Assembly: GCF_039531695.1 (NCBI RefSeq)
Contig: NZ_BAAAQN010000052.1
Span: 30,461-94,460, forward strand
DNA: 64,000 bases
Reading direction: 5' to 3'
Origin: Catenulispora yoronensis
Lineage (GTDB): Bacteria; Actinomycetota; Actinomycetes; Streptomycetales; Catenulisporaceae
Shown here: positions 32,086 to 41,527 of the stretch, one piece after another
Layout of the letters: each line of letters opens with the position of its first letter
How positions within the stretch are numbered: position 1 is the first letter of the stretch
Program-made: the position numbers and the translations under genes
Notes under the pieces: model-generated
Told to the model about the DNA's origin: nothing
Seen by the model: the letters and a program-made list of their open reading frames with translations, nothing else
Database searches by the model: none

Positions 32086-32571
32086 CTATCCGACCGGCCC
32101 GCAGGGGGTCGGACAGATGATGATCGGGGGTGAGAACACTCCCCCGCCGCTGGTCAGCGTGATCGGCGGGGTCCGGGTGATCGGCGGCACCCGGGTGGTC
32201 GACGAGGTCTGCGTGGGCAGGGGCGTCCGTGTGCTCGGCGTCGTCGGCAGGGCCGATCGACGGCTCGTCGTGGCGACGGACGTGGTGGGTGTCGTCGTCA
32301 CCAGCGCGCTGTAGGTCGGCGCGTGGATCGTCGTCTGCCAGGGGTTGCGCACCGGGGAGCGGGAGGCCGACACGGTGGTGGAAGAACTCTGCGATCCTTG
32401 ACCGGTCGTGGAATCGGGACCGCTGGCGACGCTGCTCGTCCCGCTGACCCGGTTCGTCGGCGCGGCGGTCGGCGGATAATTCGTGGAGCAGGCCGCGACC
32501 ACGGCGGTGACCAGGCAGAGTGTTCCCAGTGCGGCGACGACGCGCTCCGGCCGCCCAGCCGATCCATGCAT
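32086..32571 (-). CDS. small Ser/Thr/Pro-rich lipoprotein
   Basis: A 161-residue protein read from the ATG at 32571, which has GGGGGA upstream; an in-frame TTG at 32583 would add four residues. A hydrophobic segment ends in the lipobox VAAC at about residues 24-27, so the mature protein would be a lipid-anchored surface protein. The mature part is low-complexity Thr/Ser/Pro with a TRTPPIT repeat and ends with a Cys pair (ICPTPCGPVG). No domain is recognised. It is 18 bp after the HAD phosphatase stop, probably co-transcribed. Confidence 0.72.
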   Translation of the reverse strand: MHGSAGRPERVVAALGTLCLVTAVVAACSTNYPPTAAPTNRVSGTSSVASGPDSTTGQGSQSSSTTVSASRSPVRNPWQTTIHAPTYSALVTTTPTTSVATTSRRSALPTTPSTRTPLPTQTSSTTRVPPITRTPPITLTSGGGVFSPPIIICPTPCGPVG

Positions 32572-32589
32572 GGAGTCCCCCAAACCGAC

Positions 32590-33279
32590 TCACCAAATCC
32601 TGCTCAACACCCAATCCAGCGCCCGCTCCGGATCGAAGCCGGCCATCCCCTCCTGGAACACTAACTCAGTATTCGTATTCACGGGCCTGCGCTGCTGGTC
32701 GGCGTTTCCGGGAACGAAGACGCATCGCATGGCGGCGCGCCGCGCCGCCTCGCGGCCATAGTGCGAGTCCTCCACCACGACGCAGTGGTCCGGATGCGCT
32801 CCGGCCTGCGCGGCCGCTTCCAGGAACAGGTCGGGCGCGGGCTTGCCGTGCTTCACCGCGTCCGAGGAGACCACCACCGAGAAGTAGCCCCGCAGCGTCG
32901 TCGCCTGGAGCACCGCGTCGATCGCGGTCGGCGTGGAGCCGGAGGCGACGGCGAGCGGCAGGCCGTGGGCGGACAGCGCGGCCACGAAATGCCGCATCGG
33001 CTCGAACACCGGGGTGTGGGCGCGGGCGAGGTCGATGTAGTACTCGTCCTTCCGGGCCGCGAGGCGTTCCACCGGCTCGCCGAGGCCGTAGCGGACGGTC
33101 AGGTCGGCGAGCATCTCGGTCGTGCTCATGCCGACGTAGGGCCGCTTGGCGCGGGCGTCGAAGCCGAGGACGCCGAACTCGGCGAGCAGCCGCTGCTCGG
33201 CGGCCAGGTAGTTGGGCTCGCTGTCGACCAGCGTGCCGTCGAGATCGAAGATCACCAGACCGGCCGCGGCGGCACCCAT
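32590..33279 (-). CDS. HAD-superfamily phosphatase (beta-phosphoglucomutase subfamily)
   Basis: A 229-residue protein with all four HAD motifs: DLDGTLVDSE at the N-terminus (nucleophile and acid Asp), VASGST as motif II, the Lys in VKHGKPAPD as motif III and VVEDSHYG as motif IV. A helical cap lies between motifs I and II. The family dephosphorylates sugar phosphates and similar metabolites. It is 19 bp after the response-regulator stop and likely in one operon with it. The C-terminal tail (VNTNTELVFQEG) is ordinary. Confidence 0.92.
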   Translation of the reverse strand: MGAAAAGLVIFDLDGTLVDSEPNYLAAEQRLLAEFGVLGFDARAKRPYVGMSTTEMLADLTVRYGLGEPVERLAARKDEYYIDLARAHTPVFEPMRHFVAALSAHGLPLAVASGSTPTAIDAVLQATTLRGYFSVVVSSDAVKHGKPAPDLFLEAAAQAGAHPDHCVVVEDSHYGREAARRAAMRCVFVPGNADQQRRPVNTNTELVFQEGMAGFDPERALDWVLSRIW

Positions 33280-33298
33280 GGGCTCGTCCTCTCTGTGG

Positions 33299-34156
33299 CT
33301 ATCCCTGCGGCTGCCCGGCGACCACCAGGCCGGACTCGTACGCGAGCACCACCGCCTGGGCGCGACTGGACAGATTCAGCTTCGCCATCGCGCGGTTCAG
33401 ATGCGTCTTCACCGTTCCCTCGCTGACCACCAGCTTCTCGGCGATCTCCGTGTTCGACAAGCCGGTCGCGACCAGGCGCAGGACGTCGGTCTCGCGAGCG
33501 GTGAGGGCAGCCAGCGCGGCGCGCTCGGCGGACGCTCCGGCTTCGGGCAGCCGGGCGCGTGGCACCCCGCCCACGCCGCCGGCCGCACTGACGCCGCCGG
33601 CCATCCCGACCACGCCGCCGACCACGCCGCCGCCTCCCGCTGCTCCCGCCGCTCCCGCCGCTCCGGCAGCTCCCGCGCCGACCGGCACTCGACCGGCCTC
33701 CGCTCCGCCCCCGGCCGCCGCCCCCACAGTGGCCGTCACATAAGCCTGAACCAGCCGCCGCGTGACCGTCGGCGAGAACAGCGTGTCCCCGTCGGCGACC
33801 GCCTTCAGCGCCGCCAGCAGCCGCTCCGGCGGCGTGTCCTTCAGCACGAACCCGTCCGCGCCGGCCCGCAGCGCCTGGTAGACGTACTCGTCCAGGTCGA
33901 ACGTGGTCAGGATGAGGATCCGCGGCCGGTTCTCCCGGTGCGCGGCCAGGATCCGGCGGGTGGCGGTGATCCCGTCGGTGTCCGGCATCCGGATGTCCAT
34001 CAGGATCACGTCCGGCGCGGTCCGCTCGGCCAGGGCCACCGCCTCGGCGCCGTCGCACGCCTCGCCGACCACCTCGTACCCGGGCGCGGCGCGCAGGATG
34101 GCCGCGATCCCGGCGCGGATCAGCACCTGGTCGTCGGCGATCAGAACCTTGATCAT
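33299..34156 (-). CDS. NarL/LuxR-type response regulator with long Ala/Gly linker
   Basis: A 285-residue protein starting at ATG 34156 (MIKVLIADDQ); the in-frame extension to 34216 is not supported. The receiver domain (1-120) has the acidic pair in ADDQ, the phosphorylatable Asp in VILMDIRMP and the Lys in VLKDTPPE. The DNA-binding domain (about 210-275) has LTARETDVLRLVATGLSNTEIAEKL. Between them lies an about 80-residue Ala/Gly/Val low-complexity linker (GAAGAAGAAGG), far longer than the usual 15-25. No kinase gene is adjacent. The nearest candidate partner is the histidine kinase at 41528, on the far side of the secretion genes. Confidence 0.92.
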   Translation of the reverse strand: MIKVLIADDQVLIRAGIAAILRAAPGYEVVGEACDGAEAVALAERTAPDVILMDIRMPDTDGITATRRILAAHRENRPRILILTTFDLDEYVYQALRAGADGFVLKDTPPERLLAALKAVADGDTLFSPTVTRRLVQAYVTATVGAAAGGGAEAGRVPVGAGAAGAAGAAGAAGGGGVVGGVVGMAGGVSAAGGVGGVPRARLPEAGASAERAALAALTARETDVLRLVATGLSNTEIAEKLVVSEGTVKTHLNRAMAKLNLSSRAQAVVLAYESGLVVAGQPQG

Positions 34157-34304
34157 CCGTCGTGCCGCCTTCTGTTCCTCGGCGACCGCCGTCGCCGCCC
34201 GCCTCACCGTCCGCACGCTACCCGACCATCATGCCCGGATCTTGGCAACCGGTTGAACAGCGCGGGTCGGCCGCCGCCGACCGGCCGCCGCCGCTCGGAC
34301 CCGG

Positions 34305-36236
34305 TCAGACCGTGCCGTCCTCGACCCACTGCGCCGCGGTGTCCCCGGTACCGCACGGTCCTTCCGTCACCGAGCCCGAAGCCGTCTTCAAGCACTGCCC
34401 GTCGCCCGCGTTCTGAAACTCCGCGGCACCCCCGGAACCACCGGTCCTCGTCCAGATCTGGGCCGCCGAACCGGTGCACGACCGCACGCCCACCGCGCCG
34501 CCGCCCCCGGTCAGGCACTGTCCGCTGCTCCCGTTGGCCAGCTCGAACTGGCCGGTGACGGCGCCCAGGATCCCGGTCAGCGGCACCGAGAACTCCCAGC
34601 CCTGCGTCCGGTCCGAGGCGCAGCCCTGGGACCCGGCCGTGCCCGAGCCGGCCGGCTGCGTCAGGCAGCCGCCGCTCTGCGCGTTGCGGAACCGGTGGTA
34701 GGTCCCCGGCAGCAGGGAGCCGGTGGAACTGGCGGCGGCGGTGGCCGACGACGACGGCGGCGGCGGCGCCGGGAGGCCGGCGGCCGATGTCGGGCTCGAC
34801 GCCGGCGCGTGCGAGGCCGCCGCGGCCGACGCCGACGAACGGTGCGCCGGCGAAGGGCTGGAGCTGGAGCTCGCGTGCGTCGCCGAGGGCGCCGAGGTGG
34901 CTCGCGGGGTCGGACTCACGGCCTCGGTGCTGGTCGGGGCCGGCGGCGCCGGATTCGCCGTGGCACCGTTGCGCGGAGTACCCGAACCCTGAGAAGCGAT
35001 CACCCAGACCCCTCCCGCGACCAGGGCCACTCCCGCTGCGACAGCCAACGGCTTCCGGGACCGGGAGTGGTTGTCCCGGGCGTCTTGACCGTCCCGGCCG
35101 CTCCTGCCGGACTGCTTGCCGCGGCCTGCCCCTGTCTGTTCCACCCGATCCGGACGCACCATCGTGTCGTCGGGCCGCGTCGCATAATCATCAGGGGCCG
35201 AATACACGTACATCTCATCGGTGAGGTCGACGGCCGGCGGCGCGGTGGGTGCGGTAGATGCGATGGGCGCGGTGGGCGCGGTCACGGCCGGATGGCCCGG
35301 CTCGATCCTTATCTCGCGGGGAATCAGTGCCCGTAGTGCGCGCGCGAAGGTCGCGGCGTCCGGGAACCGGTCCAACGGATCCTTCGCCATCGCCCGCTCG
35401 ATCGCGTCCGCCAATCCCGGCAGCCCCGGGCAGTCAGCCCGTGGCGCCGGCTCGCTGACCGTCCGGAACATGGTGGCGCGCACGTCCTGCCCCTTGCCGC
35501 CGAACGGCGGATGCCCCATGAGCAGCTCGAACAGCGACGAGGCCAGCGCGTACACGTCGCTGGCGACGCTCGGCACGCCCCGCGTCATCAGCTCCGGCGC
35601 GGCGTGCTGCGGCGAGAAGACGTCCAGCACCGACCCGGAGGCGCTGGCATCGAGCAGGCACGAGACGCCGAAGTCGGCCAGCGCCGGTTCGCCGTAGCGG
35701 GACACCAGGATGTTGTTGGGTTTGACGTCGCGGTGCAGCACCCCGAGTCCGTGCGCGGCCGCGAGCGCGTCGGCGATCTTCGCGCCGAGGCCGGCGGCCT
35801 GGGCCGGAGTGAGCGGGCCATGGCGGCCGAGCCGGTCCTTCATGGACCCGCCGTCGTAGAGGTCCATCGCGAGGAACGGCCGCCCGGACGCGGTGGTGCC
35901 GGTGTCCAGCACGGTCACCACGTGCGGGTGGTTGCTGAGGCTGCCGGCGAGCCGGACCTCGCGGTCGAAGCGGCGCTGCGCGTCCTCGTCCGGACCGGCG
36001 ACCGTCAGCACCTTGAGAGCCACGGCGCGGCCGACCGACTCCTGCACGGCCCGGTAGACGACGCTGAAGCCGCCGTAGCCGATTTGGGTCAGGTCCCGGT
36101 AGCCGGGGACGTGTTCCGGCGCCTCCAGGAAGGCGTCGGGGTTGGCCGCCGGGGCGGCCCGGCGCGGTCTGGGCGGCCGGGGTCTTCCGGCGATCGCAGT
36201 GTCCGTCGATCCGTTACGGCGTGTCATCGCTCGCAT
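34305..36236 (-). CDS. transmembrane Ser/Thr protein kinase with extracellular ricin-type lectin domain
   Basis: A 643-residue protein. The kinase domain (about 40-310) has IGYGGFSVVY, the Lys in VALKVL, HRDVKPNN, ADFGVS and the APE-equivalent AAPELM. A juxtamembrane Pro/Ala/Asp segment follows, then one membrane span (about residues 402-420, LAVAAGVALVAGGVWVI). An extracellular Ser/Pro/Ala stalk leads to a C-terminal beta-trefoil lectin-like domain (about 510-643) with Cys and QxW-like features (CLTQP, AQIWTR, AAQWVEDG). It could sense carbohydrate outside and phosphorylate partners inside, including FHA proteins such as the neighbouring EccC-like ATPase. That pairing is inference. Confidence 0.93.
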   Translation of the reverse strand: MRAMTRRNGSTDTAIAGRPRPPRPRRAAPAANPDAFLEAPEHVPGYRDLTQIGYGGFSVVYRAVQESVGRAVALKVLTVAGPDEDAQRRFDREVRLAGSLSNHPHVVTVLDTGTTASGRPFLAMDLYDGGSMKDRLGRHGPLTPAQAAGLGAKIADALAAAHGLGVLHRDVKPNNILVSRYGEPALADFGVSCLLDASASGSVLDVFSPQHAAPELMTRGVPSVASDVYALASSLFELLMGHPPFGGKGQDVRATMFRTVSEPAPRADCPGLPGLADAIERAMAKDPLDRFPDAATFARALRALIPREIRIEPGHPAVTAPTAPIASTAPTAPPAVDLTDEMYVYSAPDDYATRPDDTMVRPDRVEQTGAGRGKQSGRSGRDGQDARDNHSRSRKPLAVAAGVALVAGGVWVIASQGSGTPRNGATANPAPPAPTSTEAVSPTPRATSAPSATHASSSSSPSPAHRSSASAAAASHAPASSPTSAAGLPAPPPPSSSATAAASSTGSLLPGTYHRFRNAQSGGCLTQPAGSGTAGSQGCASDRTQGWEFSVPLTGILGAVTGQFELANGSSGQCLTGGGGAVGVRSCTGSAAQIWTRTGGSGGAAEFQNAGDGQCLKTASGSVTEGPCGTGDTAAQWVEDGTV

Positions 36237-36405
36237 CCTGTCCGTTCCGAAACGAAAGCACGACGAGGCGGTGGCGTGGCGGCACGCCCGCTCCGTGCCG
36301 CCTCGCCACCGCCGTCGCCGGGGGTGGGTCCTATGCTGTTCAGTTCGATCCGATCAATCGCTCCGTACCGCGACCCACGTCTTCTGGTGACCCGGTCGCC
36401 AGGGC

Positions 36406-36756
36406 CTACAGACCGTTGGTGAGTCCGCCGACGAGCGAGCCGACCGCCGGCAGCGAGCCGACGGCCGGGAGGCCGCCGCTGCCGGCCGAGGTGATGTTGC
36501 TGAGTATCCCGGCGACCTGCTGCTGCAGATCGGTGAGCGTGGTGCGGACCTGGTCCAGCTGGGTCTGCGCGACCGGCCACACGTTGGCGCTGAACATGGA
36601 CGCCGCCGGGCCGGCCCACACGTTGGGGTCGGTCAGCGCCAGACCGTGCGAGGTCACCTGCGACAGCACGTCGCTCAGCGGGCCCTGGAGGAGGTTCATC
36701 AGCTGCGAGATGTGCAGGTGGGCCTCGGCAGTGACCTTGACGGTCCCGTCGCTCAT
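36406..36756 (-). CDS. WXG100-like small protein, probable type VII secretion partner/substrate
   Basis: A 116-residue protein. Two helical segments (about 8-40 and 55-95) are joined by NVWAGPAASMF, a WxG turn in the WXG100 position, and the second helix is amphipathic (VAQTQLDQVRTTLTDLQQQVAGIL). The tail is short and Gly/Leu-rich (GSLPAVGS repeated). No signal peptide is present, as expected for ESX proteins. It lies 119 bp after the EccC-like ATPase gene on the same strand, which supports the assignment. The C-terminal YxxxD/E export signal typical of actinobacterial substrates is not obvious. Confidence 0.75.
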   Translation of the reverse strand: MSDGTVKVTAEAHLHISQLMNLLQGPLSDVLSQVTSHGLALTDPNVWAGPAASMFSANVWPVAQTQLDQVRTTLTDLQQQVAGILSNITSAGSGGLPAVGSLPAVGSLVGGLTNGL

Positions 36757-36875
36757 CTTGGTGCTCCGTATCTGTGCTTGAGGTATTCCGCGGGCCCGCC
36801 GTCCTGTGCGGGCCCGCGGAATTCGGGGGGGAGTCGCGCCGCCGGAACCATCCGGTCGTTGCTACGAGAAGAACG

Positions 36876-39800
36876 CTATGCCGGATGCTTTCCGAGGTCG
36901 TCTAACGAGCGCTGTATTTCCGCGCTACCGCGTACGTTGTAGAGCTCGTACACGTCCGCGGGTGTCGCCAGCACCAGTTGCACTCCCTCTGCCTGGCCGT
37001 CGCCTATCAAGTAGCCGCGACCCGGCCGGACGGTCATGCGGTGCTGACGCGGGAGCGGAGTGCCGAGCAGGTCGTGGTCGAGATCGTGGTCCGGGGCCAG
37101 CAGCACGCCGCAGCGGGACTCGCGCACCTTCTGCGTCCACTGGCCGAACTGGCGCCGGATGCCGTCGTTGCGCCCGGCGGCGACGAGGTGCCGCCCCGGG
37201 CCGGCCTTCGCGATGAACCGGTCCAGGACCTGGGTGGTGTCGGTGACGGTGTCGGCGTCGTCGACCAGCAGCAGGACCCGTTCGCCGGCGGCGGTCAGGA
37301 TCCGTTCCAGGTCGGCGTACTCGGTGCAGACCGAAACCGGCGCGGGCAGTTCGCGCAACGGTGAGCGGCGCGGGGCGAAGGCGACGACGGCGGGCGGATC
37401 GATGCCGGTCAGCACGGCGTGGGCGACCGCGATCAGGGCACTGCTGCGGCCGGAGCGGGGCGGCCCCGCGATCAGGGCGTGTTCATGCTCGTGCATCCGC
37501 AGCAGGGCCGCTGCCAGCGTGCTGTCGGTGAAGCCGACCGGGACCGACCAGGGCTCGGGGCCGGTCGCGGCCACGACGCCGGCCCGGCGGATCCGGTCGG
37601 CCGGAACGAGGTCGGGCAGCAGGCGGACCGGGTTGGCGGTGCGCGGCGCACCGCCCCAGCGCCGGGCGACGACGGCCGCGGCGGCCGTCAGGTCGGTGCC
37701 GGGGAACCCGATCTGGACGATCTGGCGGGTCGCGGCGACGACGGCGCGGCCGGGGACGGCGGTCGGCACGGCGCGGCGAGGCAGGTCGAAGGTGGCGTAG
37801 TCGGCGATGTCGGCCAGGCGCAGCAACAGTTTCTGGCGGCTCAGCGCGCCCCAGGCTCCGGGGACGGCTCCGGTGCGGTCGCCGGTGGCGGCGATGTGCA
37901 GGCCGACGGCGGGGCCGTCGGCGTAGACGCGTTCCAGGTCGTCCAGGACGCCCATACCGGCGAAGTCCTTCTCCAGGTCGGAACGCAGGGAGCCGACGTT
38001 GTCGATGAGGACCAGCACGCGGGGCGGGGCGGCGTCGGGGTGCGGGCCGTGGGAGTCCTGCCCGGCGCCGGCCCCGCCGCCTCCGCCTCCGGCCTTGCGC
38101 GCCGCCAGCTCGCTTCGCAGCATCCTGATCAGCCGGATCTGCCGGGCCCGGTCGGCGGGGCCGATGTAGGCGCCGGTGTGCGGAAGCTGTTCGAGCGCGG
38201 CGAGGTCGCCGGAGCCGTGGTCGAGCACGTACAGGTGGCGGCGGTCCGGAGGCTCGTGCGCCGCGACGGCCAGCGCCAGGGCGGCCAGCGCGGTGGAGGT
38301 GCCGGAGCCGACGACGCCATAGATCAGCAGGTTGCCGGCCGCCGGGTCCCAGCCCACGGGGTACTGCGCCTGGCGGTCGGGGTCGTCGGCCAGGGCGAAC
38401 GCGGGCAGTCCGCCGGTATCGGTCTGGAGGCCGCGCACAGCGTGGCCCAGCTCGTGCAACGGGATCATCGCGGGCAGCGGGTCCGGCCAGGGCCGCCGGG
38501 GCCGGGCGAACCCGGCCGCGGCGCCGGCGTTCCGGGCCGCGTCGACCAGCCGGGAGAGGTCGGTCGGTTGGCCAACGGCGGCAGGATCCTGATCGGCCGC
38601 CGACGCGAACGCGAACGCCGACGCCGACGCCGACGCGGTCCCGGCCCGCTCCCCCGAGGCCAGCCGGAACGCCAGCAGGCTCAGGGTTCCGGCGGCGGCC
38701 TCGACCGGCGTGACGCCGGTGGACAGCGCGGTCTGCACCGGCCGCACCTCGCCGGCACCGACGCGGTGGAAGCCCCGGCCCCATTGCCGGGCGCCGATCC
38801 CGGCGGCGGCCGGGGAATCGATGACGTCCTGCGAGTCGGAGGCGCTCTCCAGACGCAGCGCCAGCCGCAGTTTGACGTTGTTCTTGATGGCCTCGTTGAC
38901 CGAGCCGGAGGGCCGCTGGGTGGCCATCACCAGGTGCATGCCGAGGCTGCGGCCGCGCTGGGCCACGCTGACCAGGGCGTCGACGAACTCCGGAAGCGCT
39001 TTGACCAGCGTGGCGAACTCGTCGATCACCACCACCAGGCGCGGCATCGGCTCCAGATCGCAGTGCCCTGACCTTGTTCGCTCGGCGTCACGCAGCCGCT
39101 GGTAGTCGCGGACGTGGCTCAGGCCCACCCCGCGCAGCGCGTGTTCGCGGTGCCGGAGTTCGGCCTCCAGGCAGCGCAGGGCGCGTTCGCCAAGCTGCTC
39201 GTCGAGATCGGTCACCAGGCCGACGGCGTGCGGCAGCCGGGCGCACTCGTCCAGGGCGCCGCCGCCCTTGTAGTCGATCAGGGCGAAGGTGAGGTGCTCC
39301 GGGTCGGCGCCGGCGGCCAGCGCCGCGATCAGGGTCCTGAGCAGCTCGCTCTTGCCGGATCCGGTGGTGCCGGCGATGAGGGCGTGCGGGCCGTCGTCGT
39401 CGAGGTCGATCTCGAACTCGCCGTGGTCGGTGACGCCGAGCACGGCCCGGGCCCGCAGGGTGCCGACGGCGGCCCGCCAGCGGGCGGCCAGCGCGGCATC
39501 GAGCGGACCGGCCAGCCGCAGCAGCGGCAGCAGGTCGACCCGGTCCGGCAGTCCGGCGCCGGCCGCCCTGACCTCGGGGTCCTCGAAGCGGGCGAGCGCG
39601 CGGGCCAGCGCGCGGGCCCGGTGCCGGGTGACGCCGGCGATCAGGACGTCGTCGACGCGTTCGCCGGTGGCGACCCGGTGCAGGCGGCCGTAACCGTCGG
39701 AGGAGACCGACAGGACCTCGGTGCACAGGGCCGGCAGGCGGCGGGTCAGGACGATCCCGCTGACCGGTCCGGCCTGGCCCCCGAGCACATCGCGCAGGGC

Positions 39801-41297
39801 GCAGGGACGGCCTTCGAGCAGGGTGGCGCCGTCGACGATCAGAAGGAGCGCGGGCGGCGCCGAGGAGGCGTCGCCGAGTTCTGACAAGAGGGCCCGAGCC
39901 AGGGTTTCGCAGCGTTCTGCGCCGATGGCCACGTAGCGCGAGGAGTTGGTGCGCGGGTCGATGCCGTGCGGCAGCCATTTGGTCCAGTCCCAGTCGGCGC
40001 GGCGGTCCTCGTCGACGAACACCGCGACGGCCAGATCGGCCGGTCCGCTGCCGGTCACCGCCTGGCACACCAGCGACCGGGCGGCGGCCAGCGCGGCCGC
40101 GCGGTCGCCTTCGAGGCCCAGGACGCGGTCGGCGAGGACCACCTCCACCGGGACCTGCGTCAGATGCGAGGCCTCGGCGACGGCGTCGGCCACCACCGGG
40201 TCGAGCTCCTGGTCGTGGCGGCGGCCGGCGTCCACCGGAGGCGTCCAGCGCTGGTCGGCCAGCCCGGCGGACAGCCGCAGGAAGTCGGCGGCGCCGGCGC
40301 GGCGCTCCCACAGGTGCAGCCCGGGCTCGCAGGCGCGGTAGAGCACCTCGGCGGGGTCCGGGAACCCGGCGCGCAGCCGGGCCTCCTGGTCGGCGCGGCG
40401 GTCCTGGAGCTCGTCGTGGACGGTGGCGAGCCGGTCCGCGTAGTCCCGGCGGCCCCGGCGCAGCCCGCCCCGGCCGCGGGCCCGGTCCTCCACCTGGGTG
40501 CCGATCATGATCAGGGGGCTGAAAAGGGCGATCAGCGCGTAGGTGAAGTTCTTCAGCACCACCACCATGACCCCGGCCAGCACCAGCGGCGCGACCACGG
40601 TGGTGATGCGCAGCGGCTGGGCCTCGGCGCGGCGGGGCGCCTGCGGCAGCCGCACCGGCGGCGGCTCGGGCGGTGGGGCCAGGCGCGGGGCCCGGTTGAA
40701 GGGCAGCGTGCCGCCGGGACCGGCCTCGCGGGCCGGGTTGACGTACTGCACCGGGCCCAGGGCGGCGGCCGGCAGGACGCGGAACGGCACCCGGCCGGCG
40801 GCGCACACCAGGTCGTACGGCCCGACCACGGCCGGGCCGGCGAGCCGGACGCCGTTGAGGTCCGTGCCGTTGCGCGAGCCGAGATCGCGGACGGTGACCC
40901 GGCCCTGGCGGGTGACCTCGATCTCGCAGTGCGCCCGGGAGAGGTCCGGGCAGTCGACGCGGATGTCGGCCTGGTCGCCGCGGCCGAGGCGGAAGCGCCC
41001 CGGCGTGAGGGGCCGGGCCAGGCCGGCGTCCAGGCCGCCGACGACGCGGAGCACCAGGCCCTCGTGGGACATGGTGCCGGGGTCCCGGTCGTCGGCGAGG
41101 ACGGTCGAGACCTCGGAGCCCAGGACCAGCCCGGACTCGGCGAGCGGGGTGCCCGGGGGCGTCGGGCGGCCGTCCACCACCAGGCCGCCGCCCGGCGAGC
41201 CGAGGGCGGAGGCCAGATCGGCGACCCGCGCGTCCGGGCGGCCGAGCCGCAGCTCCAGGTCGCGTTCGACACCCGCGTCGCGATGGACGAACCTCAT
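36876..41297 (-). CDS. FHA-domain EccC/EssC-like type VII secretion ATPase (FtsK/SpoIIIE family)
   Basis: A 1473-residue protein with ATG at 41297; the in-frame extension upstream lacks homology. A ubiquitin-like/FHA N-terminus holds the FHA core at about 100-190 (RLGRGDQADIRV, LSRAHCEIEV, LGSRNGTDLNG). Two membrane helices lie at about 238-275. Three FtsK-type ATPase domains follow. The first has a full Walker A (GTTGSGKSE, about residue 640) and Walker B (VVVIDEFATL). The second (GVVGSGTST, about 990) and third (GPPRSGRSS, about 1270) lack the consensus Lys, as is common in EccC/EssC. The fused FHA is the EssC style. Together with the WXG100-like gene downstream this suggests a reduced secretion system; EccB, EccD, EccE and mycosin are not in the window. 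Confidence 0.92.
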   Translation of the reverse strand: MRFVHRDAGVERDLELRLGRPDARVADLASALGSPGGGLVVDGRPTPPGTPLAESGLVLGSEVSTVLADDRDPGTMSHEGLVLRVVGGLDAGLARPLTPGRFRLGRGDQADIRVDCPDLSRAHCEIEVTRQGRVTVRDLGSRNGTDLNGVRLAGPAVVGPYDLVCAAGRVPFRVLPAAALGPVQYVNPAREAGPGGTLPFNRAPRLAPPPEPPPVRLPQAPRRAEAQPLRITTVVAPLVLAGVMVVVLKNFTYALIALFSPLIMIGTQVEDRARGRGGLRRGRRDYADRLATVHDELQDRRADQEARLRAGFPDPAEVLYRACEPGLHLWERRAGAADFLRLSAGLADQRWTPPVDAGRRHDQELDPVVADAVAEASHLTQVPVEVVLADRVLGLEGDRAAALAAARSLVCQAVTGSGPADLAVAVFVDEDRRADWDWTKWLPHGIDPRTNSSRYVAIGAERCETLARALLSELGDASSAPPALLLIVDGATLLEGRPCALRDVLGGQAGPVSGIVLTRRLPALCTEVLSVSSDGYGRLHRVATGERVDDVLIAGVTRHRARALARALARFEDPEVRAAGAGLPDRVDLLPLLRLAGPLDAALAARWRAAVGTLRARAVLGVTDHGEFEIDLDDDGPHALIAGTTGSGKSELLRTLIAALAAGADPEHLTFALIDYKGGGALDECARLPHAVGLVTDLDEQLGERALRCLEAELRHREHALRGVGLSHVRDYQRLRDAERTRSGHCDLEPMPRLVVVIDEFATLVKALPEFVDALVSVAQRGRSLGMHLVMATQRPSGSVNEAIKNNVKLRLALRLESASDSQDVIDSPAAAGIGARQWGRGFHRVGAGEVRPVQTALSTGVTPVEAAAGTLSLLAFRLASGERAGTASASASAFAFASAADQDPAAVGQPTDLSRLVDAARNAGAAAGFARPRRPWPDPLPAMIPLHELGHAVRGLQTDTGGLPAFALADDPDRQAQYPVGWDPAAGNLLIYGVVGSGTSTALAALALAVAAHEPPDRRHLYVLDHGSGDLAALEQLPHTGAYIGPADRARQIRLIRMLRSELAARKAGGGGGGAGAGQDSHGPHPDAAPPRVLVLIDNVGSLRSDLEKDFAGMGVLDDLERVYADGPAVGLHIAATGDRTGAVPGAWGALSRQKLLLRLADIADYATFDLPRRAVPTAVPGRAVVAATRQIVQIGFPGTDLTAAAAVVARRWGGAPRTANPVRLLPDLVPADRIRRAGVVAATGPEPWSVPVGFTDSTLAAALLRMHEHEHALIAGPPRSGRSSALIAVAHAVLTGIDPPAVVAFAPRRSPLRELPAPVSVCTEYADLERILTAAGERVLLLVDDADTVTDTTQVLDRFIAKAGPGRHLVAAGRNDGIRRQFGQWTQKVRESRCGVLLAPDHDLDHDLLGTPLPRQHRMTVRPGRGYLIGDGQAEGVQLVLATPADVYELYNVRGSAEIQRSLDDLGKHPA

Positions 41298-41464
41298 TGT
41301 TGTTGCCACCCGTTTGTTCGTGCTTGGTCCTGGCGCGACCGGGGCGCGGCCGTGCGGAGTCAAGCGTTCCAGGCCGGGGCGGGGAGGCGCGTTCCCCTGT
41401 GGTTGACAATCAGGGGCCTGGATCCATCCAGCGCAGCAGGCGGTATACCGCAGAGGTTTACACT

Positions 41465-41478
41465 CGTTCGAGCGAACG
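41465..41478. promoter_or_regulatory. 14-bp palindrome in the EccC-like/histidine-kinase divergent region
   Basis: CGTTCGAGCGAACG is an inverted repeat with a 2-bp centre in the 230-bp gap between the divergent starts at 41297 and 41528. It is a candidate regulator site for one or both. The rest of the gap has no gene. Confidence 0.45.
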
Positions 41479-41527
41479 TGCCTTGCAAGCAGGGACAAAG
41501 CCTGGATGTGCTCCCTAAGTTGGCGGG

